This document shows, in pieces, positions 12,057 through 24,202 of a DNA stretch of 64,000 nt. Made by a program: the position numbers and the translations under genes. Every line of letters starts with the position of its first letter. Position 1 is the first letter of the stretch. Source of the stretch: Datura wrightii. Its lineage: Eukaryota; Streptophyta; Magnoliopsida; Solanales; Solanaceae. Below the pieces are notes generated by a model. That model did no database searches and was not told where the DNA came from. It saw only the letters and a program-made list of their open reading frames with translations. Where the stretch lies: contig JASDFA010000002.1 in NCBI GenBank assembly GCA_035772735.1, positions 1,302,001-1,366,000 on the forward strand. Reading direction: 5' to 3'.

Positions 12057-12862
12057 GATGTCTTATGCTTGCAGCAGCATGTCTAGCTAGTTCTGTTGAA
12101 CATGCTGGATATTCCGATCCGAGGAGTGATGAGTTTATATAAGGCTGTCACAGCTATATCCTAAAAATTTTGCCACAACTTCAATTGGTAAACGAGCAAC
12201 TATATATAGAACAAAACCATATAACTCTATTCTCCGGATGATTTTGAACGGATATGTTGTGAAATTTGTGAGAACGGATTCTTTGTAACTGTCCAAGTTG
12301 TTACTGGCCTTCAAAGTTGTTGTCCATTTTTTTTTACTGTACATCTTTAATTGGGTGAGTTACCCCTTTGCCACTACAGACTTTGCTGCGTGCCTTAGTT
12401 GTATTTCTGCCTACTTGGTGCATCATTCAGTCCTTGATTTTTCCCATATCTGTTAATTGAAGATGTCTCTAGTTTTCCTCCCTTGCATTTTTTGTTCCTT
12501 GGTTGGATCTTGAATGAAAGAAATATTTCACGACTTATATCACCGCATGCATATTCAAAGATCATAAATCACTCTAGTATAATACACTTTAGATTATCTC
12601 AAAGTTATTCTGCTCTCTTACGAAGTTTGTCAATCAAATTTATGATTTTGAAATGTCCAAATAATTATGTTAGTCGCGACAAACATGGGTGAGTATTGGT
12701 CATTAGGTCGATTTCAATAAATCCATCAAATTTTAGGTTAATCTGAGCCTGTCAATCATATCCAACATTTAGTAGTACACATGAAAAAATAAGAATTCAT
12801 TGATTCGAGTTTTATGACCTTGAAATATAAAAATATACAACGTTAGTCATGACAAACATACA
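12057..12862 (+). other. 3' flank of cyclin T copy 1, ending in one satellite-like repeat
   Basis: The sequence follows the TGA and matches 40,754-41,590. From about 12,670 it contains the GTGAGTATTGGTCATTAGG motif, which heads each ~180-bp repeat in the array beside copy 2. One unit is present, and similarity to copy 2 stops soon after the second unit starts. No poly(A) signal was assigned. Confidence 0.6.
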
Positions 12863-13486
12863 AAATTAAATTTCAGACATATGGCTGAAATTTAGGCACA
12901 TATGGCTAGGAATAAGAAAGGGTCTCAAAAACTGAACAGATGGGCTTTTAGGTACAAGGAAAAAGGAAAGTGGGTGAAGTTTGACCATTTCTCCTTGAAC
13001 TTCGGACAAAAATACATAAACTTAACTCATATGTAACTTCAGGCATATTGGTTTGAAGGTGACTATATGTGCAAAAATAATTTAAAAGGTAGGTACATAT
13101 CAAATGACAACGTCAAAATAAGCTGCCCCGTGAAATTTTTTACATGACTTAAGGGCACCACGTAAATTTTACTTGTGTTGTTTAATTGTTCATAAGATTT
13201 GCTAGACTAACAAGACTGATACTACTACCTAAGAGCAAAATAAAACGAAAGAAGTCAAGATGATTCAAACACTTAAATAATTACAAAGTTTATATTTATC
13301 AAAGATATAAATGCATTATCAAAGAACTTAAATAGCAACATTTCATTGTGTTATAATCATTGCAAGAAAATATATAGCCAAACACAACAAGAGTTTCTGA
13401 TATGAATATTAAACAAACTTGAAATGCCCCACAATCTTAAGACTTAAAACAAAAGAGGCCAAGAAGGAAAAGAACAAGACATATTG
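12863..13486. other. AT-rich intergenic sequence, no gene seen
   Basis: No coding frame, tandem repeat or element boundary was recognised here. It is the first sequence right of the duplication breakpoint, and it is the 3' flank of the P450 remnant on the minus strand. Confidence 0.5.
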
Positions 13487-14132
13487 TTACATATCCACTG
13501 GCACACATTTATACAAGTGTGCAGGCAATTTTGGAGTAGGAATAGCTTGTATTGGATTTTTCATGTAAGTAACTGTTCCGGGGCTCTCCATCAGGTCGAT
13601 ATCCTCCAGGCTAACCCCCGAGGCAGAGACCATGTAAAATGATGCAACAAATGACTCAACATAGACATGACCAAGTTGATAGCAAGTTGTGCACCAGGGC
13701 AAATCCGCCTTCCTGCACCAAACAGTAGCAGCCGATAGTTGTGACCCTTCATGTCAACGTCTTCCTCAAGGAACCGTTCTGGTCTAAACTCCAACGGGTC
13801 CTTCCACACTGCTGGATCACGAGCAATAGCCCAAATATTTTTCACGTGCACGATGGATCTCTTAGGAATGTCATAACCGCTGATTTTGACACTAACACTG
13901 GCCTTGTGAGGAAGCATTAGGGGAGTTGGAGGGTGCAACCTTAGAGCCTCTTTGGCTACACATTGAAGGTAAGGAAGTTTTGAGAAATCGGTTTCTGACA
14001 TGATCCGATCTGATCCAAATTACCCTGTCAAGCTCCTCTTGAGCCTTTTGTTGCACCTTTGGGTTCCTAACTAGCTCTACTTGCCCATTCTACTGTTATG
14101 GTTGTTGTGTCCATTCCTGTTGTAATCATATC
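13487..14132 (-). pseudogene. CYP98A-like cytochrome P450 (p-coumaroyl ester 3'-hydroxylase family), last-exon remnant
   Basis: The minus strand starts after a TGTGCAG acceptor-like site at about 14,133. It encodes an I-helix piece (DMITTGMDTTTITVEW), then VELVRNPKVQQKAQEELDRV, the K-helix EALRLHPP, the PERF motif region FRPERFLEEDVDMKGH, and the heme-binding FGAGRRICPGAQLA with its Cys ligand. It ends with IPTPKLPAHLYKCVPVDM and a stop, as in CYP98A proteins. CYP98A enzymes hydroxylate p-coumaroyl shikimate/quinate in lignin and chlorogenate synthesis, on the ER membrane. Three frame changes break it: after EWA, after DRVI (one extra T), and after HHFTW. The N-terminal two-thirds is not found upstream, so this is a truncated pseudogene. 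The subfamily call rests on the C-terminal sequence. Confidence 0.8.
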
Positions 14133-14206
14133 CTGCACAATTTCATATACAAACATTTATGCTATGAGATGAGAATGATTGATACAAAACTATATGCTAG
14201 ACAGTT

Positions 14207-14690
14207 CATTGAGTCAGTGGCGTAGCTACAAATTTCACGAAGGGTGTTCAAACTTTAAATACTAAATAATTTATTTTATTTTTTTGCCAATGATCGAATG
14301 CAACAAAATAGACAGACCTACGATAATAAAATAAATTATGTAGACATAAGGATTTAAAACTTGGGCATCCTACAGTGTACCTTCCTACCAGTGAGCTAGG
14401 ACTCTTGTCCAAAGACATGCAATTTCTTTATTTTTGTTTCAGGAGATTAGGGCAGACCACTAAATACCAACATAAACAATGTTGACACAAGGACTCGAAC
14501 ACGAGACATCCTATAGCTTTGTGAACATCCTTGCCACTAAGCTGCAACTTTCAATTGTATCTAAGGATGTTCAAAATATTATATATATAATGATAGAGTA
14601 ATATTTAACCTATATATATAGTTAATTTTTTGATGAAGGGTATTCGACTGACCACCCTTACCCAACCATAGCACCGCCCCTGCATTGAGT
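14207..14690. mobile_element. hAT-type MITE with perfect 8-bp target-site duplication
   Basis: The element at 14,215-14,682 (468 bp) begins CAGTGGCGTAGCTA and ends TAGCACCGCCCCTG, which are imperfect inverted repeats of hAT type. It is flanked on both sides by the same 8 bp, CATTGAGT (14,207-14,214 and 14,683-14,690), the duplication length expected of hAT transposases. There is no transposase, so it is non-autonomous. Confidence 0.85.
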
Positions 14691-16270
14691 CCTGTATTCT
14701 CAACTTCTAATATTATACACTTCAAAAGTTCTTCTTTAGACTTAAACCTCATCAAAATCAACATGAATCATCACACCGAATTCCTAACTTATTCAAATCC
14801 ATGAGCCAACACAATATATATTATCGAACAATGTGGAAATGTAAAGATCGTTATGTTCTTAATCAAGTCATAGACATCAATTTACTTTGCATACTCTGCT
14901 TACATATACAAATTTTCATATTGTTAGTTCTCTATCATGTCACCGACACACTTTCAAAATATGAATTATTCTTTATCATATCACAGACACATCATTGTAC
15001 TTGCATACTCGATATACATACAGCATTGTCATATTGTTTGTTCTTAATCATGTCAAATATGGTTCATTTCTTGATCATACCAGACATATTTCCAAAAGAT
15101 GATTCATTCTTTATCATGTCACAGACACATAAATGTACTTGCATTAGTCTCTATCCAAAACTAAGTGATAGCCTCAATTATAGTTTGTTTTACCAATTGA
15201 GCTAACCTCTTGACTCTATAGGATGAAACATCAACTCTTTTACCATATAAACACACTGACCCCTAATAAATATCTTTAAAAAGATGTAAATCTTTAATAT
15301 TTTCTTGATTATGTAAAATTCTCTCTACTTAAACAAGAGAAAGATTGAAAGAACATCATTAATATTTTTTTGATTATGTAAAACATTACTTATTTCGAAA
15401 TAAAATCAAAAGGCTAAAACACCACTTATTTCGAAATAGAGGGAGTAAGTTACAACATTTTTAATTTATGATTACAAAATTCAAGAATCTCTCTTATATT
15501 TCCTTATGCTAGAGGTCCAAATTGACATAATGTTTTTTTCTCATGGCTTAGTTTTCCCACAAATAGCAATCAACGTCATCAACAACTTCATCTGCTTGTA
15601 GCATTGAGATATGATAAAGGTCTTTTAATAATAGACATGGAATAAAGTTGTTGTCGAGGTGAATGCACTTCTCTAGGCATAGAGTAGAAGCATTCTTGAA
15701 GGACAATCAAAAGCTTGGAACCTTAGGAGCACATGGAGTCTTCTGGTTGGTAGCTGTTTCTTGACAGTGAAAGTGAAGCATCTCTGTACTGGAACTACAT
15801 ATTTCAGTGGCTGATTCTACTTCTCAGTTCTGTAATAGTTGAATCCATATAACATAGCCCAAAAAACTTGCTTGTATTTGGAATCAAATTTATTTGAAAG
15901 TGTAGTTCAACATAATTTACAATTTCAACAACATATTATCAAATTGTCTCAAAGAACATAGAATTCTCTAGTCTTTGTATTTTAAATGATGAAAACACAA
16001 CAATAATTACGCCTCACTCCCAAACTATATAGGGTTGGCATTTTAAATAATGAAAATGTAACAAGAGAAAGAGAACTACTCCTGTAGAGAAGTAGTAAAA
16101 ACAAGAAGACTGATCTTCTAAAAAAGTGGGTGTGGAAAGGATGGCAAATTTGCCCATCTCTTTGCCATTCATGCTAAGATCGATCTATATCCTACCTTAG
16201 AGTACTTTGGCTGGTAATTTACACTTGTTATAAATACATGTGGAACTCTTCTCTTAAACTAGACTTCTCT
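14691..16270. other. AT-rich intergenic sequence, with a possible Stowaway-type MITE end
   Basis: No gene is supported. A 140-bp-offset imperfect duplication is visible around 14,965 and 15,105 (shared TCACAGACACAT). At 15,418-15,447 the sequence ACTTATTTCGAAATAGAGGG resembles one end of a Stowaway-type MITE (TIR starting CTCCCTC on the other strand); the partner end was not identified. The stretch next to 16,270 should include the 3' UTR of the kinase gene. Confidence 0.4.
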
Positions 16271-17965
16271 TCAAAATTCACAAGAAGATCCCAATCTTTG
16301 CTTTGACAAACACATGCAGTTTTTTCCCTCAAACGCCTCGGGCAAAAGCTTCTCGAAAACCTCTAAGAACAAACTCCATCGTTCACTACTCATTTCACCA
16401 AAAGAAATCCCTTCACCATCATTCTTGTAGTTTTTTGTACCAAAGCTCATGCTCCTCATCATGGCACTAGCTTTCTGACTATCAGCATCGTTGATATCAT
16501 CCTCCTTACCACCATCATCGTCTATTAAGGTATCTGAATCGTGAGAATTGTTGTTTAGGCGATCACATTCTTCTTCATAATTAAATGCTGATGGATTAAC
16601 TAATCTATTCATAGACCTAACAGACGAAAACCTTGGAATTTTTGGTGGCTTGGTTGTTATAGCGGCAGAGCCTTGCAAGATTTCATCAGCTTCCTCATCT
16701 TCTTGATTTGAGTCATCTCCATCTTCATAATCAAACTGAAAAACTTCGTCATTTTTTTCTGTCTCTTCACCGATACTTAGATTATCCTCTTTTATTTTGC
16801 TCTCCAAGTTAACCTTGGCACTGAAACATATCTTTTCTAATGCACTCCATTCTTCCTGTCCTCCATAACATTTTCGAGTCATCATTTCCCCGATTTGAGC
16901 TAGGCAAAGCCCTAAAGTAGAAGCTTGCTTCAAAAAAATGGTGCACACTACGAGAACTCGAATGGATGATTCCCTGATAGAAGGGAGTTCACTTCTTAGT
17001 AAATCTGCATCCTTAAATGGATCGAGACCACATATATACTCCATTTCAGACTCCGAAAATGGGATGGAGGCTTGAGGCCAATGCAGCCATTCAAAGTATG
17101 GATCATCAAGTGATTCTGGCAAGCAAAGTCCATGATCTATAGGTACAAGTTCAGCAGAATCAACAGCATAGCTTTCTTTCCCGTGCTTCACCAGGAGATT
17201 TCCAGCGTGCCTGTCAAGATTGAGAAGACGTATATCCAAAATCCCAATATGATGAATTGAAGCCACTGAAAAGCCTGAAGCACCTAAGTCTCCTGCATCA
17301 TAATCATGTTCCATAAACCGTTGAAGTGAGGCAACTTTATAAGTTGAAGCAGAGATCGATTGTGAATCATTTATATTGAAGGTGACGTGAGAAAATTTGA
17401 CTAATGTTGTTGGAGGAACACCAGCAAATCCATCATGGTCAAGAAGATATGCAGCAGATTCACGGACACCAGTTTCACCTATCTTGATGGAGCGTTTCAT
17501 GCCCGGTTGGCCTAGCATCCGACCTGCAAATCCTTTCGGATTATTCAAAGCTAGAGGTTCCTCATCTACAGGTTTTGCCACTGCTATTGCATTACCATTA
17601 GTCGCCCGAAAAAGGTAAGCACCACCTAGGCCATTTGACAGTAACTCGGGCTTGATTCCGGAAGCCATAGCTATAGCAACCTCTACAACTAAAGCGTGCA
17701 CTTTAGGAGCGCGATGGCCACCAATGATCTCAACTCTCGCATTACTGTCAAGATCTTCTTCCGTTCTCGTGGAGAAGGATAAGCACGGGGTGGAAAAGCT
17801 CTTTTGGATGTTGGAGAACTCAAGGGGAACATGATGTAGAGAATGTGTAAGGCTTGATTCAAGAATGTTGTTGTAATCGAGCTGAGAGAAGGATGGAATC
17901 TTACACCTTGGAGGTCGAACGAATTGCTTGAACCCGTGATTTTGGGGATTGATAGCTACAGCCAT
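16271..17965 (-). CDS. Phosphatidylinositol 4-kinase gamma (type II PI4K family), without ubiquitin-like domains
   Basis: This is a single-exon frame of 564 codons when read from the MAVAINPQ methionine at 17,965; an in-frame ATG 15 bp upstream (17,980) has a weaker context. Counting from the upstream Met, AVAKPVDEEP (133-142) is the lysine-containing ATP-binding segment. GMKRSIKIGETGVRESAAYL lies at about 160-179, NLDRHAGN (254-261) is the catalytic loop, and VPIDHGLCLPE (279-289) is the DFG-like metal-binding motif. The acidic, serine-rich C-terminus ends after a conserved RWSLFLEVFEKLLPEAF segment. Plant PI4K gamma proteins are soluble or membrane-associated lipid or protein kinases of this fold. 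Several lack detectable lipid kinase activity, so the substrate is not settled by sequence. No break was seen. It is the only intact gene in the spacer between the two cyclin T copies. Confidence 0.92.
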   Translation of the reverse strand: MAVAINPQNHGFKQFVRPPRCKIPSFSQLDYNNILESSLTHSLHHVPLEFSNIQKSFSTPCLSFSTRTEEDLDSNARVEIIGGHRAPKVHALVVEVAIAMASGIKPELLSNGLGGAYLFRATNGNAIAVAKPVDEEPLALNNPKGFAGRMLGQPGMKRSIKIGETGVRESAAYLLDHDGFAGVPPTTLVKFSHVTFNINDSQSISASTYKVASLQRFMEHDYDAGDLGASGFSVASIHHIGILDIRLLNLDRHAGNLLVKHGKESYAVDSAELVPIDHGLCLPESLDDPYFEWLHWPQASIPFSESEMEYICGLDPFKDADLLRSELPSIRESSIRVLVVCTIFLKQASTLGLCLAQIGEMMTRKCYGGQEEWSALEKICFSAKVNLESKIKEDNLSIGEETEKNDEVFQFDYEDGDDSNQEDEEADEILQGSAAITTKPPKIPRFSSVRSMNRLVNPSAFNYEEECDRLNNNSHDSDTLIDDDGGKEDDINDADSQKASAMMRSMSFGTKNYKNDGEGISFGEMSSERWSLFLEVFEKLLPEAFEGKNCMCLSKQRLGSSCEF

Positions 17966-19512
17966 CTTGTTGAATCTCATTCAAGTAAAAACAATAAAAG
18001 TGCATGCCAAGGGAGCTTCTTTAATGAGTGAATCCCTAGAGAATTAGTCTTCCTTGGGTAGAACATCCTTCACATTGTCTGTAAAATGAAAAAGTCTAAT
18101 TTACCAACAAAATCACATATGAAGTTCATTGTAATTAAGCAAATCCAAAAACTATTACAATCACTATACAAAAATATGCAGCATTTTGAGGATCTTTCAT
18201 CTCAGAATACTTAACCTGTTGAGTTCACACTATTTTTGACAGTGAATTCTTGAAAGAAATATAAAGACTTACATCAAATTCGCGCAAATGAGGCTGCAAA
18301 AGTCAAATAACCACATTGTTGAACCCTGTGAAATTCCCCAAGAATTATATACTAAGATGTAAGAACAAACATATATGCATAAAAAATAATTGTGCAATAT
18401 GGTTCAAATTTATAGAATTTGACATACCATCCTGTTGGTTCCCCGCTCCTCCGCTTAATAGTCGCCACAATTGACTACAAGAAAACAATTAGAAGAATGT
18501 TAATTTTAATTCTGTTCCAATAGAACTTCAAATTCTACCATTTTCCTTATTCTATTTACTCTTTATATTCCAACAAGTATCACACATTTGAAGCACTGAG
18601 GGTCAAACTATTCGATAAATATTCAGAAACTATATAAGAATGTGAAAAGTCATACTCAACAAAAAAGGTTGTCTTTTTTCCCCTCTTATATATAAGTCAT
18701 ACACCACCGCAAAAACTCTCATCTATTCCCCCTCTCCTGATCTACGGTTGAAGTTACGCGTTAGACTCTATGTTTGTGCTAAGAAATTGTATAAATAATT
18801 TATTCAGAACTTGACAAGAAAAAAAAAGTATTATGATCTAAAACTCATAAACTTAAAATTCGAATCTGCTAGAGAATAATAAACATGTTATAGGACAATG
18901 ATATATCAACAAATCTCAATTTTTGCATAAAAATCAAGAAAATTCACAATCTAAATAGATTCTTAAAAAAAATTAAAATTTCCTTAAATGTGAAAAAAAA
19001 TTACCCTGAATACTGGTGAGGCATTCAGGGAGACGAACAACAACGGCTGAGCGTGAGAGAGACAGAGAGAAACAAAAATTTCTTTTCACTAGAAAGTTAT
19101 TGAGAGACAAAGGCCCCCCTTCTTCTCTGTCTGTTTTTTTTTCTTTTTTTTTTCTTTTTTCTCAATGCATATCCCCACTCTATGGAGTTTTCTCTCTTTT
19201 GAAAAAACTGATAAAACCGTTAGAATGACTTCCTCTCGTTCCCGTCTTCCTCGCTAACCATTTTTCATAAATTATGTGAAGGCAATTTTTTTTATCCCAA
19301 CTCCGAGTACGAATAAGTATTTTTTGACTAAATCACGTTAATTTATTATAGTTATCGTGATAAATTAAAGTAAGAATTAGTATTGTTGATCAAATTGTTA
19401 TGTCACAAACTTTAGACACTTGATAATCACAAACTTTAGATAATTTTGTCCATGCAAAGACATTGTATAAGTTTTAATTACCGAGTAGCATTTTCCATAT
19501 GTTTAGAAACTA
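17966..19512 (-). other. Upstream region and probable 5' leader of the PI4K gamma gene
   Basis: No coding frame is supported. Around 19,010-19,200 there is a (GA/CT)-rich tract (AGAGAGACAGAGAGA), typical of plant promoter-proximal or 5' UTR sequence for a minus-strand gene. Leader introns are plausible between 18,050 and 19,000, but I could not fix their borders. Confidence 0.4.
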
Positions 19513-19924
19513 TGTGTGGGATCGAAATAGCAGGGCGTTATGCAGAAACTAATAGTTTCAAACTTTTTCTTGATAAATCAGATGACAGATAAAAATTATA
19601 CTAAAAAGGCATAATATTATAATATGGTTTGATCAATTGATCTACGTATTGAAAACTAATATAAAAACTTGAAAACTATTGAGAGAATAATCTCCTCCTA
19701 AACAAGACTCCTTAAGACTACATTGTGGATGCTATTATATTGTGTATGAGAAGAAAATATCTTCTATTTATAGAAGTCTAAATCTCTCCTTCAAGAAAAA
19801 GGATAGTTGTGGTAGAGTCTTTTTCCACAAAGAAACCTTATCTACCAAGAAAACATTTTCAAAGTAAAACACAATTATATTTTAGAGTCCAAGTAGGAAA
19901 GAAAATTCAGGACAAATCCTAACA
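19513..19924 (-). mobile_element. Possible solo LTR
   Basis: On the minus strand this 412-bp stretch starts TGTTAGGATTTGTCC and ends TCGATCCCACACA, so it has TG...CA ends like a plant LTR. It contains a TATA-like CTATTTATAGAAG region. No matching direct repeat flanks it, and no primer binding site or coding domain adjoins it, so the call is weak. Confidence 0.35.
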
Positions 19925-21066
19925 TTGAGATCTACAATACTTCTTGATTATGATTCCTGATTACTTTTGCGCTTTGGCACTAGTTATAATTTTATATTTT
20001 CGGGGTGGGTTTTTCCTTACCAAATTTAGATAAACTTAGATGACAAATACTATATCTTTTTAATCATGGTTAGTATATATTTAGTTAAAATAAATTTGAT
20101 CCACTAACATTAATACATGCAACCATCGTTTGTTGCGCGACTTGTGTGATCAGTGTAGAACCATGAACTCTGACAAGCATGCATAGAATTTATTTGATTA
20201 TAAAAAATTGATTCATATGAATGGTGTAAAACAATGAATTCTAATCGGGGAATTTAAAAGATCGTAATAATGAAACATATAATCAAATATATGGAATCCA
20301 ATTAACCCCTTTTATTTCATCATGTCCGTTTTCAGCATATGAACAATTTCTCTTTTCTCTCTAGACTTCTGAGGTTCTTGGTATGATTCATAAGATTTGA
20401 TCCCTTTAAGTTGAATTCTGAGCTTAGATCATCGAATCTTCTAGGTAACTTATGTGTTTTTCGTTGCTTTGTCTCGTTTGTGGTACTTTGGAGAGGTTGC
20501 TTGATAGCTACTCTTTCTTCCTTGATTTCTATCAAAGTATTGAAGGTATGAGTTCTTGGTTCTTACTTGATTCTCGTTTTTGAGTTCAGAAGTTAATTCC
20601 GTAGATCTTTACTGATATCGTGTTTGTATGTCATTTTCTTTGTGCTAATTATTAATTTGTTTGTGAGGTGTGTTGAGCTGCTTCGTGGAAGTAGCTTGGT
20701 GGTTCATAGAGCAGATTTTGGATTAACTTTGTGTTGTTGTCTGTAAGGTATGTTACGGCTTGTTTATTTTTTTGGCACGTTTTTCGTTAAAATTTTGATT
20801 GTTATCGTGCTTTATGGTTATCTGTAGTCCTGCTGCATTACTCTTGTTGGTTATGTTGCTATGATATATTGAGTTAAGTATTGTGGTTAATTGTGTAGCT
20901 CAGATTTAAGTATGAATATACAGGTGGATGATGTGTCAGTGATTGTATGGGGAGTATGGTTCTAATGATTGTATTATGGAGTTCGAGTGATGGACTTGTA
21001 TTATGTTGTGGCAATATGATTACTATACTTACATATACATATGTTTGTAAAAACATATTCATTATG
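19925..21066. other. Intergenic sequence, nothing recognised
   Basis: The stretch is T-rich on the + strand and has no convincing frame or repeat structure. Its last five bases (TTATG, 21,062-21,066) are the left target-site duplication of the solo LTR that follows. Confidence 0.45.
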
Positions 21067-21566
21067 TGTAACACCCTCAAAGTCCCCAAGATCAGATCCG
21101 AGGATTGAAATGAAGAAAACAGGAAAACCTGCACCAGATCACAGAACCAGTCGTGGTGTGAATCGTCAAGTGACTCGACGGGTCGTGGTGTGACCCATTA
21201 AGTGTGTAGTGGTGGAGAAATGTTGAGTTCCAGTGTACTTAACAGATTGAGAAACGATTCATCAAGTCTCTTGACGACCCGTTAAGTGGCTCATTGAATG
21301 AGAAAAGATCAGAGAATGAGTTTTGGCTCCAGTTGCAACGGGTCAGACAATGATTCGTTCCTTGACCCGACGGATTGTCAATTGAGTCACTGGATCTGGC
21401 AGTGCTATTTTCCAATCAGATCATTAAGGGTGTTTTTATAATTTTCTAAGTTACAAACTCCTAAACTAAGTCGTTTTGAGCATAAGAAGAAGGGTTTTAG
21501 AGGGTTTTGTTCATCCTAGGCCCTTATTCTACTCCTAACACTCTCATTAGAAGATCAAGTCCCCTC

Positions 21567-22581
21567 AAGAGTGTTAGCATGATACCTAAGATATTCCAGA
21601 TAGATAAATTATGAATAGAGATATTCTAGATATTTTAGATATGATAAATTATGAATAGAGATATTCTAGATAAATGAAAATATACTTAGAGATATTTTAT
21701 ATTCATTGTAGAACATTGTGTAGCATTAACTATAGAATATTTGGTAGAATTTACACTAAGTGTAGAATAATTTGCTTCTTTTTATCTCTTATTTCTCTAG
21801 TGTGTAAATACCAATGTAATATGATGTCTTGAATCAACAAATTAAGACAATCATTCTTAGTTTCTCTTGTATCTTATCTGTTTCTGACACAGTATCAGAG
21901 CCTTCTCTTCTTTGATTCATAGAGTTCTTGATTTATGGTTACTTTCAATTTCTTTTGAAAGTTTTTGTTTTCTTGGTTGTTCATAAAAAATTAGTCCTAA
22001 ATACGTAGGACTCTTGGTCTTGGTTATTCTAGTTATTTTTTTTTGTATCATTGTGTTTTTTATTTTCACTATTCAAAAACATGACTTTACAAGTGGATTG
22101 TCATTTCATTAGAGAAGTTGTAGATAAAAGAGTTATTATTCTTCCACATGTATCCAATGATCTTCAAATAGATGATGTGTTTACAGAATCAATGACACGA
22201 CAACGTCATCGATTTCTAGTAGGCAAATTAATGCTTTTTGATCCACCGGCATCAATTTGAGAGGGAATGTTAGCATGATACACAAGATATTCCAGATAGA
22301 TATATTATGAATAGAGATATTTTAGATATGATAAATTATGAATAGAGATATTCTAGATACGTGAAAATGTACTTAGAAATATTTTATATTTATTGTAGAA
22401 TATTGTGTAGCATTAACTATAGAATATTTGGTAGGATTTACATTAAGTGTAGAATAATTAGCTTTCTTTTATCTGTTTTTTCTCTTCTGTATAAATACCA
22501 CTGTAATATGATGTATTGAATCAACAAATTAAGGCAATCATTCTTAGTTTCTCTTTTTTCTTGTCTGTTTCTGACAAAGAG
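21567..22581 (+). mobile_element. Internally deleted copia-type LTR retrotransposon, nested
   Basis: A 5' LTR (21,572-21,889) and a 3' LTR (22,268-22,576) both start TGTTAGCATGATAC and end TGTTTCTGACA/TCTGTTTCTGACA. The outside 5-bp duplication AAGAG (21,567-21,571 and 22,577-22,581) is perfect. Next to the 5' LTR, AGTATCAGAGCC matches the plant initiator-Met-tRNA primer binding site. Next to the 3' LTR is a polypurine GAGAGGGAA. Between them only about 380 bp remain. Integrase, reverse transcriptase and gag are missing, so it can move only with helper proteins. Confidence 0.88.
22081..22260 (+). pseudogene. Copia polyprotein C-terminus (RNase H tail)
   Basis: About 58 codons from MTLQVDCHFIREVVDKR to DPPASI and a TGA. 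The DCHFIRE...DVFTESM pattern matches the extreme C-terminus of plant copia polyproteins, just before the polypurine tract. The rest of the polyprotein has been deleted, so this is a relic used here to classify the element. Confidence 0.7.
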
Positions 22582-24202
22582 AAGCTAGGATTCTTCATCA
22601 AATCTTCCTTAATGTCCTTTGGGTTTCTAATCAAGTTGATAATTACTCAAGCCCAGGTATGTAGAATCATCAACGAGGGATTCCTTCCACCCTCAATTTT
22701 TAATTGAAAATATGATTTTCTCAAATCCCCGTGCCTTAATTTCTAGATTTTTGGGTTGAGTTAGATGTTGTTGAAATTCCTCCATGCACATCTATGGAAT
22801 TAGTTGTTCCCTATTCCAATACATGTTTCCATGACTAGGTTTTGTGTTCCTATCAAGTCTCTCATGAAAATTATGATTCTAAGTTTCAAGTATGGTTATG
22901 AATTTCTAGGGTTATATTCAAATTGAGATTAGCCTCTATGATTCTATTATGAATTCAAGTCCCCCAAGTTTTAAATTATGTTTTATGATCATGATGCATG
23001 ATTTTCATAAGAACCCCTTTGAATTTATGAATTTCAAGATATGGTGATTTCTCAAGTATGCATGACTTTCATGAATATCAATTTTACGTTATGACCGACC
23101 CACGAGACTTGTTCATGGATAGTTCACGTATTTCAAACATGTTTATATACTTCATGATTTCAACTAGTCCATGTACTTTAAGCATGTTTTCACGATTATG
23201 ATATAAATATTATATATATTTTGGGAGTAGTATTTAATACCGAGTAGGCCAGGAGTTCAGGCAAATTCCGAGTCTCGAATTACGTGCCAATATAACTATG
23301 ATGGGGTCCTCCATGAGAGTGTCTCCCATGCCTGAATGGGCCACCATGAGTGATATCATGCTTTTTCATGATCCTACTCTTGGCAAGATATGTACACCCT
23401 CCCGACTAGAGTTTTACAGGTCGGACTCCATGTATACTCACGTGGAGTATGTAGATTATAAGAATCTCCCATTGTTCCATAATTTCTATATATATAAATA
23501 TGTTCATGCTTTATGACATTATGACCTATGGTATTTTGACTCAAACCCATGCTTTGGGAGATTTTACTTACGAAAATAGTCATTTTAGCTTTATGTCACA
23601 GTTTGGAAGTTTGAGCCTCATGTTCAGTCTATGATTAACATCTTACGTTTTTACTATTTTACTCTCATGATCTATCTTGAATTACATGCATGATGTCATA
23701 CTATCGTTTTACTAGCATATTTTACTTTCTCAACATACTCAGTACATTCAAAGTAATGACTGCATACACTATGCTATATTGTCTCATGATATAGGTTTAG
23801 TGATCCCTCTCAGTCTTGCTATTAGCTTACCCCTGCTCAGACCAGCCAGTTTTCCCCAGTCTTGGTGAGTCCTCATTATCCGAGGACGTCTATCAGCTTA
23901 TTTTGTTATGTCTTGTTTTAGTTTCAGTAATGGAGTTAGCTGGGGGCTTGTCCTAGCAGCTCATCACTTAGTAGAGACTTTCAGACATAGAGTTAGTATG
24001 TTCAGCTTTGTGACTCAGTGTGGTGATATTGTCACTTTTACTTACGTCTTATGTTATATAGACTTCCGCTTAACCATGATTATGTTTAATTTCTGTTTCA
24101 TTATGCTCTTGAGTTGCTATGCTTATGCCATGGATTAGCTTGGAGCCATTCATGGTTCTAGGTCCCGTGTCTCGATTCGGGGTCTGAGCTCGGATCGTGA
24201 CA

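Larger units (their letters stand above)
1..12862 (+). repeat. Segmental duplication, copy 1 (partial at left edge)
   Basis: This stretch is colinear and nearly identical with 30,934-41,590 in the same orientation. Matching blocks include the LINE tail, LTR remnants, two inverted-repeat elements, cyclin T exons 3-7 and the 3' flank. Copy 1 differs by a 3.85-kb LINE-containing segment (5,518-9,371), by lacking about 1.3 kb that copy 2 has (31,735-33,040), and by small indels. The match already exists at base 1, so the left breakpoint is outside the window or exactly at its edge. On the right it ends inside a diverged satellite-like repeat near 12,862. Confidence 0.93.
21067..24202 (+). mobile_element. 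Solo LTR (Ty3/gypsy-like) with TTATG target-site duplication, split by a nested element
   Basis: It starts TGTAACACCCTCAAAG and ends GATCGTGACA. The same 5 bp, TTATG, precedes (21,062-21,066) and follows (24,203-24,207) it. Without the nested copia-type insertion (1,010 bp including one duplicated target) its length is about 2.1 kb. No internal domain is present, consistent with a solo LTR left by LTR-LTR recombination. The gypsy assignment is from the TGTAACACC start and general look, not from a protein domain. Confidence 0.65.

Noticed and set aside
17397..17834. Plus-strand frames opposite the PI4K gamma gene
   Set aside because: Antisense shadows of a well-supported kinase frame.
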